Assembly (NCBI GenBank): GCA_021740045.1
Contig: JAIPAP010000050.1
Coordinates: 1-32,407, forward strand
Length of the DNA stretch: 32,407 bases
Source of the DNA: Bacteroidales bacterium
Lineage (GTDB): Bacteria > Bacteroidota > Bacteroidia > Bacteroidales > JAIPAP01
Direction: 5' to 3'
Position numbers and translations under genes: made by a program. Positions 7,288-15,774 of this stretch are shown here, piece by piece. Below the pieces are notes generated by a model that saw only the letters and a program-made list of their open reading frames with translations, did not search any database and was not told the origin of the DNA. Positions within the stretch are counted from its first letter, which is position 1. Every line of letters begins with the position of its first letter.

Positions 7288-8478
7288 ATGCCCAGAAATA
7301 ACAATGATGAACACAATACCGAAAAACTGATCAAGGTAGGAATAACGCATGGTGATGTAAATGGGATCGGCTACGAAGTGATCATTAAGGCCTTTCAAGA
7401 CCCCCGGATCATTCAAATGTATACTCCCATTGTATATGGAGCTTCCAAGGTGGCTTCCTATCATCGTAAAACATTGAGTGTGGGAGATTTTACGTTTAAC
7501 TTGATCAAGAGTCCTGAACAGGCCCATCCCCGTAAGCCCAATATCATCAATTGTGTGAATACAGAAGTAAAGATAGAGCTTGGAAAATCAACCGCCATTG
7601 CCGGGGAATTGTCATTGTTGGCCCTCGAGCAGGCTGTTAATGACCTGAAGAAAAATAAAATCGATGTTTTGGTTACGGCTCCCATAAACAAGAAGAATAT
7701 TCAAACCTCGGGCTTTGATTTTCCGGGACATACCGAATATTTAGCCCGCCGGTTTGAAACCGAAGATTACTTAATGCTAATGGTGAGCAAGCAATTACGC
7801 ATTGGTGTGGTTACCGGGCATATTCCCATTAACCAGGTTCCGGAAGCAATCAATAAGGATTTGATCCTTCAGAAAATTAAAATCATGAACCATTCCCTTA
7901 TCAGGGATTTTAATATCCGTAAGCCCCGGATAGCTATATTGGGGCTTAATCCTCATGCCGGTGATGAAGGTTTGCTGGGGAAGGAAGAGCAGGAGATCAT
8001 CAAGCCGGCTATTGATCAGGCAAATGAAGAAAACATGTTGGCTTTTGGCCCTTATCCTGCCGATGGTTTCTTCGGCTCCGATACCTTTGGGCAATTCGAC
8101 GGCATTCTGGCCATGTATCACGATCAGGGGTTGATCCCGTTTAAAACCATGTCGTTCGACAGCGGTGTGAACTTTACCGCAGGCCTGCCGATTGTAAGAA
8201 CCTCCCCTGCCCATGGCACAGCCTATTCCATTGCCGGCAAAAATCAGGCTTCCGAAAGCTCCATGCGCGAAGCCGTATACCTGGCCGTGGATATCTACAG
8301 CAATCGGGAACTTCACGATGAAATCAACCGGAAACCCCTGAATGTTTCACTGGAAGAGCTACAGAATAACCAAAATAACCATGAAGCTGAAGAGGAGCAA
8401 GCCGGTAAGGCCGATAATAAACAGGACAGCAGCAACAACTATCAAAAGCATAAACCAGGAAACAATACAAACGGGTAA
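7288..8478 (+). CDS. pdxA: 4-hydroxythreonine-4-phosphate dehydrogenase
   Basis: The NAD-dependent, metal-requiring oxidase of the DXP-dependent pyridoxal 5'-phosphate pathway. It converts 4-phosphohydroxy-threonine to a product that PdxJ condenses with DXP. It has 396 residues from the ATG at 7288. The N-terminal signature KVGITHGDVNGIGYEV is characteristic of the Bacteroidota form. The three metal-binding histidines are visible: H148 (GHTEYLARRF), H223 (NPHAGDEG) and H278 (HDQGLIPFK). An in-frame ATG at 7225 lies in the loop of the leader hairpin and would add unrelated residues, so I reject it. The last ~37 residues are an Asn/Gln/Glu/Lys-rich tail that looks disordered and is not part of the usual fold. 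It lies 30 bp before murF-alr, whose racemase half needs PLP. Confidence 0.94.
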   Translation: MPRNNNDEHNTEKLIKVGITHGDVNGIGYEVIIKAFQDPRIIQMYTPIVYGASKVASYHRKTLSVGDFTFNLIKSPEQAHPRKPNIINCVNTEVKIELGKSTAIAGELSLLALEQAVNDLKKNKIDVLVTAPINKKNIQTSGFDFPGHTEYLARRFETEDYLMLMVSKQLRIGVVTGHIPINQVPEAINKDLILQKIKIMNHSLIRDFNIRKPRIAILGLNPHAGDEGLLGKEEQEIIKPAIDQANEENMLAFGPYPADGFFGSDTFGQFDGILAMYHDQGLIPFKTMSFDSGVNFTAGLPIVRTSPAHGTAYSIAGKNQASESSMREAVYLAVDIYSNRELHDEINRKPLNVSLEELQNNQNNHEAEEEQAGKADNKQDSSNNYQKHKPGNNTNG

Positions 8479-8508
8479 CCGGCTCTCTTACTGTGAATCA
8501 AATTGCAT

Positions 8509-10998
8509 ATGACCCAACCATGGTATAGCATACAAGAATTCGCCCGTATTACCGGAGGCAAAATCCTTCAGGAGGAATACAAAGAAACCGGCATACGGCA
8601 TTTGCTCATCGACAGCCGCCTGCTCAACATTGCCGAACACTGCCTGTTTTTTGCCATTAAAAGTGAACGGAATAACGGACATAGGTTTATTGCTGATCTT
8701 TTTGAAAAGGGCGTTAGAAACTTCATAATCACCGAAGATGTTGATACAGCTCAAATACCTGAAGCCAACCTGATTTTTGTTGAAAATGCCGTTGAAGCGC
8801 TGCAAAAGCTTTGTGCCCATCACCGAAGCCGGTTTAGCATACCGGTTGTTGGAATAACAGGGAGCAACGGCAAAACCATTGTGAAGGAATGGCTCTATCA
8901 TCTACTTTTTAAGGACTTTACCATTACCCGAAGCCCCAAAAGCTACAACTCGCAGATAGGGGTACCCCTGGCCATTTGGCAAATGGCCGAAGCGGACGCT
9001 CTGGGAATCTTCGAAGCCGGTATTTCCAAAACCGGTGAAATGGATAAGCTTCAATCCATTATTCAGCCTACAGCCGGCATCTTCACAAACATCGGCTCGG
9101 CCCATGATGAAGGATTTCAAAACCGGGAACAGAAAATAAGGGAAAAACTAAAACTTTTTAAAAACACCTCCTTGTTGATATACCGCTCCGATCATAAACA
9201 GCTCGATAACATTATCCGTGAATCCCTTGGTAAAACGGATACCAAGCTTTTCCGCTGGGGTGAAAAAGAGGATAACGACCTTATTATACGATCGGTGGAG
9301 AAAAAGGCCGGAAAAACAACTATACATACTGGTTTTGCAGAAAATGGACTACAAGTAACCATTGATCACACCGATGATGCTTCCATTGAAAATGCTTTGC
9401 ATTGTTTGGCCTATATGATAACCGCAAGATATAATGCGGAGGTCATTCAACAAAGAATGCAACATCTGCCATCCATTGCCATGCGCCTCGAAATGAAAGA
9501 GGGGATCAACAACTGTTCGTTAGTGAACGACAGCTACAGCTCCGACCTCGATTCACTAAAAATAGCGCTGGACTTCATCAATCAGCAAAAGCAACATCCA
9601 AAGAAGACCATTATATTGTCCGATATCGTACAAAGCGGAAAAGAAGACCGGCAATTGTATTCGGAAGTGTCCAGGCTTCTTAAGCGAAATAACATTAATC
9701 GCTTGATTGGGATAGGCGATCACATTGGGGCTTACCAGGATGTATTCGATTTTGATAAAGCTTTTTTTAGCAATACCGACACCTTTATCATGGATTTTCC
9801 GGTTTCGAAGCTCAGCAATGAAACCATCCTTTTAAAAGGTGCGCGGAAGTTTGAGTTTGAGAAGATCAGCAACCATCTTCAGCAAAAGGCGCATGAAACG
9901 GTGCTTAATATCAACCTGAATGCCTTGATCCATAATTTAAACTACTATCGGCAACAAATCGGAAGAGAAACAAAGATCATGGCTATGGTAAAGGCCTTTT
10001 CATACGGCAGTGGCAGCTTCGAAATAGCCAACATCCTGCAATTCCACCGCGCCGATTACCTGGCCGTGGCCTATGCCGATGAAGGGATCGAGCTTAGGAA
10101 AGCCGGCATTACCTTGCCCATTATGGTGATGAATCCCGAGGTGGATAGCTTTGACGGAATGATCAACTATAAGCTGGAACCCGAAATATATAGCTTTCGA
10201 ACCCTGAACATCCTGCTAAAAGCTATCGAACGGAACCTTTTCGGAAAAGATGAAAAAGTCGCCATCCATCTTAAGCTCGACACGGGTATGCACCGGTTGG
10301 GATTTGAGGAACAGGATATCGACCCATTGATCGAGCTTCTTCAGGGCCATCCGCAAATCAATATAAAATCGGTATTCTCTCACCTGGCAGCCAGCGAAGA
10401 CCCGGAGGAAGAAGAGTTTACGCGCGGACAGATAGAGCTTTTTAAAAAACTATCGGATAAGATCAGGAAGGCATTTGATTACAGCATTATGCGGCACATC
10501 CTCAACTCGGCCGGCATCACACGTTACCCCGATGCGCAATTTGACATGGTCAGGCTGGGGATCAGCCTGTATGGTGTAGCGGCCGACCGTCAACAGCAGA
10601 AGATGCTGCAAAATGTAAGTACCTTACGGTCTACCATTTCACAAATCAGGAAAGTGAAAAAAGGCGGGAGCATCAGCTACGGGCGTAACTGGATAGCTGA
10701 AGAAGATATAAAGATCGCTGTGGTGGGCATTGGCTATGCCGACGGCCTGAACCGAAAGCTCAGCAACGGCGTTGGGGATATTATGGTTCACGGAAAGCGA
10801 GCCAAAATTGTGGGTGATGTGTGCATGGACATGTGCATGATCGATATTACCGGTATTGATGCGGAGGAAGGCGACGAGGTAATTATTTTCGGGAATGAGA
10901 TTTCCATTAAGGAAGTCGCCCGTAAGCTTGAAACCATTCCTTACGAAATTTTAACCGGTATTTCACGAAGGGTTAAACGCGTGTATTATCAGGAATAA
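8509..10998 (+). CDS. Bifunctional MurF ligase / alanine racemase
   Basis: An 829-residue fusion characteristic of Bacteroidota. Residues 1 to about 450 are UDP-MurNAc-tripeptide:D-Ala-D-Ala ligase (MurF), with the ATP-binding loop G115-I-T-G-S-N-G-K122-T and the Mur central domain. Residues about 461-829 are a PLP-dependent alanine racemase: K495 in MVKAFSYGSG is the Schiff-base lysine and Y724 in GGSISYGRNW the expected catalytic tyrosine. The protein thus supplies D-Ala and carries out the last cytoplasmic step of UDP-MurNAc-pentapeptide synthesis; D-Ala-D-Ala ligase acts between the two and is not in this window. The ATG at 8509 is chosen; an in-frame TTG six bases earlier (8503) is less likely. 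Probably co-transcribed with pdxA, 30 bp upstream. Confidence 0.95.
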   Translation: MTQPWYSIQEFARITGGKILQEEYKETGIRHLLIDSRLLNIAEHCLFFAIKSERNNGHRFIADLFEKGVRNFIITEDVDTAQIPEANLIFVENAVEALQKLCAHHRSRFSIPVVGITGSNGKTIVKEWLYHLLFKDFTITRSPKSYNSQIGVPLAIWQMAEADALGIFEAGISKTGEMDKLQSIIQPTAGIFTNIGSAHDEGFQNREQKIREKLKLFKNTSLLIYRSDHKQLDNIIRESLGKTDTKLFRWGEKEDNDLIIRSVEKKAGKTTIHTGFAENGLQVTIDHTDDASIENALHCLAYMITARYNAEVIQQRMQHLPSIAMRLEMKEGINNCSLVNDSYSSDLDSLKIALDFINQQKQHPKKTIILSDIVQSGKEDRQLYSEVSRLLKRNNINRLIGIGDHIGAYQDVFDFDKAFFSNTDTFIMDFPVSKLSNETILLKGARKFEFEKISNHLQQKAHETVLNINLNALIHNLNYYRQQIGRETKIMAMVKAFSYGSGSFEIANILQFHRADYLAVAYADEGIELRKAGITLPIMVMNPEVDSFDGMINYKLEPEIYSFRTLNILLKAIERNLFGKDEKVAIHLKLDTGMHRLGFEEQDIDPLIELLQGHPQINIKSVFSHLAASEDPEEEEFTRGQIELFKKLSDKIRKAFDYSIMRHILNSAGITRYPDAQFDMVRLGISLYGVAADRQQQKMLQNVSTLRSTISQIRKVKKGGSISYGRNWIAEEDIKIAVVGIGYADGLNRKLSNGVGDIMVHGKRAKIVGDVCMDMCMIDITGIDAEEGDEVIIFGNEISIKEVARKLETIPYEILTGISRRVKRVYYQE

Positions 10999-11112
10999 CT
11001 ACAACATGGTTTTCCAAAAAGCATTATTTTAGCCTGTCTGATTTGTAAAAGCATTCAAGGTGTGCATATCCCGAAGGATGTTTAATAGGACAGATGGCTC
11101 TAACAGCTTGAT

Positions 11113-11856
11113 ATGGAAACTAAAACATTAACAATACTGGTTCCGGCCTACAACGAGGAGGCGACGATTGAGCAAATCCTCGACCGCATCATCGATGCAC
11201 CTTTGATCAATAACATCCAAAAAGAAATTATTGTTATTAATGACGGCTCCCTGGATAATACCAAAAAAGTGGTTGAAAACTATATTCAAACCCATCCCGG
11301 TTTCAACATCCGCCTCCAGAACCAGGAAAAGAACCGTGGTAAGGGAGCAGCTATTCATAAGGGCATAGAGCTTGCCACAGGCAACTACATTGTTGTGCAG
11401 GACGCCGACCTGGAATACCACCCCAATGAATACAATATTTTGCTGAAACCCATGGAAGACGGCGTAGCTGATGTGGTATATGGCTCCCGGTTTATGGGGG
11501 GCAATGCCCACCGCATTTTGTTTTTCTGGCACACCATTGGCAACCGCTTTCTTACCTTTATCAGCAATATGTTCACCAACCTGAACCTTACGGATATGGA
11601 AACCTGTTACAAGCTTTTTAAGGCAGAAATCCTTAAAAAGATCCAATTTCAGGAAAAGCGCTTTGGTTTCGAGCCGGAAGTGACGGCTAAAATGTCGCGC
11701 ATCCCGGGCATCCGGGTTTACGAGGTAGGTATTTCCTACTATGGCCGCACCTATGATGAAGGGAAAAAGATCAAAGCGAAAGATGGAATCTGGGCATTGA
11801 TCTGCACTGTGCGATATAACTTATTTGCGAGAAAGCGTTTTAAGCATGAAGATTAA
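11113..11856 (+). CDS. GT2 glycosyltransferase, DPM1-like
   Basis: A 247-residue GT-A fold glycosyltransferase. The N-terminal TILVPAYNEEATIEQIL, the nucleotide-binding NDGS (D44) and the D97-x-D99 motif (QDADLEYHP) place it in family GT2 close to dolichol/polyprenyl-phosphate mannosyl- or glucosyltransferases. There is no transmembrane segment. Such enzymes move a sugar from a nucleotide donor onto a polyprenyl phosphate at the inner face of the membrane. Its 3' end overlaps the next gene, a polytopic GT-C-like protein, by 11 bp. This suggests translational coupling and that the lipid-linked sugar made here is used by that neighbour. The sugar is not predictable. Confidence 0.88.
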   Translation: METKTLTILVPAYNEEATIEQILDRIIDAPLINNIQKEIIVINDGSLDNTKKVVENYIQTHPGFNIRLQNQEKNRGKGAAIHKGIELATGNYIVVQDADLEYHPNEYNILLKPMEDGVADVVYGSRFMGGNAHRILFFWHTIGNRFLTFISNMFTNLNLTDMETCYKLFKAEILKKIQFQEKRFGFEPEVTAKMSRIPGIRVYEVGISYYGRTYDEGKKIKAKDGIWALICTVRYNLFARKRFKHED

Positions 11857-13555
11857 GCAAAACTCCATTTCCTACTACGTATTTCTGATCCTGATCCCGG
11901 TACTCCTCATTGCCGGATATAATACCAATAAATGGACAAACGAGCAAGTCATCAGTGAGGATGTAAGGGTTTATTATGCTTATCTCCCGGCTGTAGTGAT
12001 ATACCAGGACCTGAGCTTTGAATTCATGGATGAGCTGCCGGATGAATTTATAAAAAGAGTGGCCTATTCAATTTCGCCGGAAAAGGATTTCAGGTATCTG
12101 AAAATGACGATGGGACTGGCTATTTTGTATTTACCCTTTTTTCTTATTGCCCACCTGATAGCCCTGCTTACCCCTTTTGCTGCCAATGGTTATAGCGCTG
12201 TGTATGAAGCAGCCATTCATTTCAGTACGGTTTTTTACGTGCTTGCAGGATTTTATTTTTTGCGAAAGATCCTTTTACGGCATTTTACCGAAAAGGTCAC
12301 ATCATGGACCTTAGTGCTCCTATTGCTGGCCACCAACCTCCTTTTCTATTCCACCATACGAACGGGTACTTCGCATGGATACAACTTTGCCTTAATTACC
12401 GGGACGCTCTATTTTTTCGAACAATGGCATGAAAAACCATCCTGGAAAAACAGCCTGGTCATCGGGCTGACCGGTGGCTTAATGGTATTGATCCGGCCTA
12501 CCAATGCCATTATTGCTTTGGTGTTTATATTATATGGCATATATAACAAACGATCATTGCGGTGGAAAGCAGAACTTTTTCGTAATAACGCAACCAAATT
12601 AATTTTCATTCTCCTCATAGCCTTTCTGGTCCTGATCCCGCAAGTTTTATACTGGAAATGGATAAGCTGCGAATGGGTTTATTATTCTTATGGCGATGAG
12701 AGCTTTTTCTTTTATGATCCGGAGATTTTTAAAGGACTGTTCAGTTTTCGTAAGGGTTGGCTCATTTATACGCCGGTTATGGCCCTGGGTATTGTGGGGA
12801 TGATTGGCCTTTACAGGAATGCAAGAAAATACACATGGGCCATACCTGTATTTTTCCTCATCAATATTTACATCATCTATAGCTGGTGGACGTGGTGGTA
12901 CGGTGGCAGTTTCGGCTCGCGGCCCATGATCGACTCTTATGGATTGATGGCCATCCCTTTGGCGGTTTGCCTGAAATTCGTGTTTAAGCAAAAGACGTGG
13001 ATCAACTATTCGGCTCAGCTTGTTCTTATCTTATTTGTGGCGCTCAACATATGGCAATCGAAGCAATATCAAAAAGGGATCATTCACTACGATGGCATGA
13101 CCCGCGAAGCTTATTTCAGGTGTTTCTTTTCGTGGCATTACCCGAAGAATTACCGGGAATTGATCGACAGACCCGATTACGAAGCCGCTTTACGCAACAT
13201 CGACCGTACTGAAAGCTACCATACCCAAAACATGACGCCCGGTGAGCAGAAATTATTCAACCTGGCCATGAATTCGGAAGATGTGAAAAAACAGATCTAT
13301 GCCCTGGATGTATATCATGGCGATAACTTTATTGGATTTTTAAGAGACGTGGTCACCCATAAGGATCAGCACCCACAATCCTATAACATCATTCAAAAAG
13401 CGGCCAAGGAACGGATACGCAAGCAAATTGTGAATAACAAAAAATGGTATGAAAAGGTAAAACAACAAGCTGCCGAAAAACAAATGCCTGTGGATAGTGC
13501 TTTGAAGAAGCAGGTAAACCACACCTTTTTTCTTAAGTATATAAGAAAGGATTAG
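11846..13555 (+). CDS. Polytopic GT-C-like (GT39-type) membrane protein with soluble C-terminal tail
   Basis: A 569-residue protein with roughly ten or more hydrophobic helices from residue about 8 to 400 and a charged cytoplasmic or periplasmic tail (about 400-569). The first loop holds an acidic motif, SEDVRVYYAYLPAVV, resembling the Asp/Glu-containing first loop of GT-C enzymes that use polyprenyl-phosphate sugars. I recognise no family beyond that. The start at 11846 overlaps the GT2 stop by 11 bp; the upstream in-frame alternative at 11825 is a TTG. The last ~60 residues hold a helical module (KKWYEKVKQQAAEKQ...) whose pattern KW[YF]xKV[KE]xxAxEK recurs in the next gene's lipoprotein, which is otherwise unrelated. 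Confidence 0.72.
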   Translation: MKIKQNSISYYVFLILIPVLLIAGYNTNKWTNEQVISEDVRVYYAYLPAVVIYQDLSFEFMDELPDEFIKRVAYSISPEKDFRYLKMTMGLAILYLPFFLIAHLIALLTPFAANGYSAVYEAAIHFSTVFYVLAGFYFLRKILLRHFTEKVTSWTLVLLLLATNLLFYSTIRTGTSHGYNFALITGTLYFFEQWHEKPSWKNSLVIGLTGGLMVLIRPTNAIIALVFILYGIYNKRSLRWKAELFRNNATKLIFILLIAFLVLIPQVLYWKWISCEWVYYSYGDESFFFYDPEIFKGLFSFRKGWLIYTPVMALGIVGMIGLYRNARKYTWAIPVFFLINIYIIYSWWTWWYGGSFGSRPMIDSYGLMAIPLAVCLKFVFKQKTWINYSAQLVLILFVALNIWQSKQYQKGIIHYDGMTREAYFRCFFSWHYPKNYRELIDRPDYEAALRNIDRTESYHTQNMTPGEQKLFNLAMNSEDVKKQIYALDVYHGDNFIGFLRDVVTHKDQHPQSYNIIQKAAKERIRKQIVNNKKWYEKVKQQAAEKQMPVDSALKKQVNHTFFLKYIRKD

Positions 13556-13615
13556 AGCGATATAAAAGCATATCAGCTCAAATTATTCGAGAACTTCACA
13601 AAAAGCAAAAAATTC

Positions 13616-13623
13616 TATCTTTG
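13616..13623 (+). promoter_or_regulatory. Putative -7 box for the GH16-like lipoprotein
   Basis: TATCTTTG matches TAnnTTTG, 37 bp before the ATG at 13661. It suggests that this gene has its own promoter apart from the GT pair upstream. Confidence 0.42.
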
Positions 13624-13660
13624 GCCGGTAAATTAGCATAATAACTCAAAGGGATCAGAA

Positions 13661-15667
13661 ATGAAAAAGATCAATTTAATTCTTGTTGTATTATTGACCA
13701 GTTTAATCGCAATGCTTACCTATTCATGCTCTTCAGAAAAGGAAAAAGAGCGTTATACTGTAAGTAACTTCACACCGTTCAATTGGGGTGAAATTGAGAA
13801 AGATACCGTGCCTGTAAATGTCGATTTGAACGATGCGATTATAAGTGGAATCCGCATTCCTACAGCCAATCAAACCCAATCAGGGAAATTTGACTTTAGC
13901 TTTTCCGTCAAAAATAATTCGGGTAAGAATACCTCTTTGTATTACAAGCTTTATTATCAAAATGAATCCTACAAGCACCCCTTAACATCCAATATGTTTT
14001 CAGGAACAAAGTACAACCCCGAAGCCGCCCAGAATTTCTATGGGAGTTGGAAAGATTTAAATGTTCAGTTCAAAAAAGCACCTTCACTCAAAAAAGGCGA
14101 TGAGATAGAAATTTCGGATTCATTTTGTATTGTTGGAAACCCCAGGGATGAAAAGAAATATTACGGAAAATCTCAATATTCAAAAGAATTAATCGACATC
14201 ATAGAATCCATTAAAAACGATAATAAGTGGTTTAACAAAGTTGAAAAGGATGCCCAGGAGAAGAACAACACACTTGAAAAGCAGCTTTATCTGGATGCCA
14301 AATATGTATTGAAGCATCGGGATAAAGAATATAATAATCGGTGGAAAAGAAATCCACGGGTTGGGGTTTATAGTTTTATGCTGGTAGTAGCTTCAGAAAA
14401 AGCGATCAATGAAATACCTGAATATATAAAGGACATAAGTAAACGAAATGGGGATAATGTTTTTGTTAATCCGTATTACTATTTTATGCACGGTGATGGC
14501 GCCAAATTAAATGGTGTTCAGGTTATCAAGGCAGACAAGCACCTGAAAGCATCAGCTCACATGCAACCTAAAAAGGGCGTTTATGTTGATTTCTCCAATA
14601 CCTCCGATCCTAAATGCTATGACAGCCTTTGTGGGCAAGGACTTGATCTTTTCCGTAATGCTCATTACAAGCATCATTTTAATTACATTAATAAACAATG
14701 GCCGTTTCACAACATACCACTGGTAAGGGACATTTTTGAAGATGAATACTCGCGTGAAGATTTCAACCGGAATAAAAAGAAATATGATGATAAACGCATT
14801 AAAGATTTTCCTGAGAATCCTGAGTTTCCGTGTAGCACCATTATTCCTGATCCTAATGAAAACACAATTACCCTTATCAATCCAGGCAATAAGGATAAAG
14901 AAAAACCTGCAAAACAGCAAATAGCGATTGAAACCCGTATAGGGTTGACCTATGGAAAATTCAGGGGTAAAATAAAGTTTCCTGAGCTGATTAATAAGTA
15001 TAATGTATGGAATGGTGTTACAAATGCATTTTGGCTCTTTACTCACAGCAGGAAAAACTGGAATAAACGCGATATTTGTGAAGAAGGTTATGTAGCCAAG
15101 GGAGGGGGCGATAAAAAGAATATTGAATATGTGGACCGCGCTACGTATTCGGAAATTGATTTTGAGATTGTGAAGGCTTCAAAGTATTGGTCAAAAAAGA
15201 AGAAGCCACATCACAAAGGATACGAGCCTGAAGAGGCTGATGATATTATTGTGGCATGCACAAACTGGGATTTGGCATGCCAGGACCCACCCAATTTTGG
15301 AGAACCGGAAATGGAATATGGAGGTGAAAAATATTTCCTGCATCGCTGGTATGATACCTACCGGGCCTTAACTTCCAAAAAGCCCATGATTGAGGATGAA
15401 ATGTTTAAGCGGGATTATTACTACTATGAAATCGGGTGGTATCCCGATAGCATTGTTTGGAAAATAGGGCCTTCATTAGATAAATTAAAAACCATTTGTT
15501 ACATGGATGAAACGGTTACCAAGATCCCGAATAACCAAATGGTCATGATGGTCTCCCAGGAATTTCATCATGGAGATTGGTGGCCCACTACGCCATTCCA
15601 TCAAAACAATATTCCGTATCCTAAAAATGATATAAAAGGAGTGATATACGAAATGTGGATAGAGTAA
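13661..15667 (+). CDS. Lipoprotein with C-terminal GH16-like glycoside hydrolase domain
   Basis: A 668-residue predicted lipoprotein. The signal peptide ends in LTYSC-S with C23 as the lipidation site; this lipobox is loose, as is common in this phylum. Residues about 50-165 look like a beta-rich accessory domain. Residues about 173-230 hold a Lys/Glu-rich helical module (NKWFNKVEKDAQEKN). The C-terminal third (about 430-668) resembles a GH16 jelly roll: TYGKFRGKIKFPE and FWLFTH strands, then the catalytic signature S-E498-I-D500-F-E502-I matching the ExDxE nucleophile/acid-base motif, then YYYYEIGWYPDSIVWKIG, like the strand after the active site in laminarinases. It probably cleaves or remodels a beta-glycan or a sulfated galactan at the cell surface. 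The gene looks more AT- and lysine-rich than pdxA or murF upstream. Confidence 0.7.
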   Translation: MKKINLILVVLLTSLIAMLTYSCSSEKEKERYTVSNFTPFNWGEIEKDTVPVNVDLNDAIISGIRIPTANQTQSGKFDFSFSVKNNSGKNTSLYYKLYYQNESYKHPLTSNMFSGTKYNPEAAQNFYGSWKDLNVQFKKAPSLKKGDEIEISDSFCIVGNPRDEKKYYGKSQYSKELIDIIESIKNDNKWFNKVEKDAQEKNNTLEKQLYLDAKYVLKHRDKEYNNRWKRNPRVGVYSFMLVVASEKAINEIPEYIKDISKRNGDNVFVNPYYYFMHGDGAKLNGVQVIKADKHLKASAHMQPKKGVYVDFSNTSDPKCYDSLCGQGLDLFRNAHYKHHFNYINKQWPFHNIPLVRDIFEDEYSREDFNRNKKKYDDKRIKDFPENPEFPCSTIIPDPNENTITLINPGNKDKEKPAKQQIAIETRIGLTYGKFRGKIKFPELINKYNVWNGVTNAFWLFTHSRKNWNKRDICEEGYVAKGGGDKKNIEYVDRATYSEIDFEIVKASKYWSKKKKPHHKGYEPEEADDIIVACTNWDLACQDPPNFGEPEMEYGGEKYFLHRWYDTYRALTSKKPMIEDEMFKRDYYYYEIGWYPDSIVWKIGPSLDKLKTICYMDETVTKIPNNQMVMMVSQEFHHGDWWPTTPFHQNNIPYPKNDIKGVIYEMWIE

Positions 15668-15774
15668 TTCTTATTGATTTCGCTTAGATAAATCACCGTG
15701 TTTGGTTTCAGCCACACAAAGATATACGCAACATCCACCTGCGGTTATTCCTATTTTTCAGAATCAGAGGTTAT

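Noticed and set aside
15668-15774. Bidirectional terminator between convergent genes
   Set aside because: I expected one here but found no stable hairpin with a T-run.
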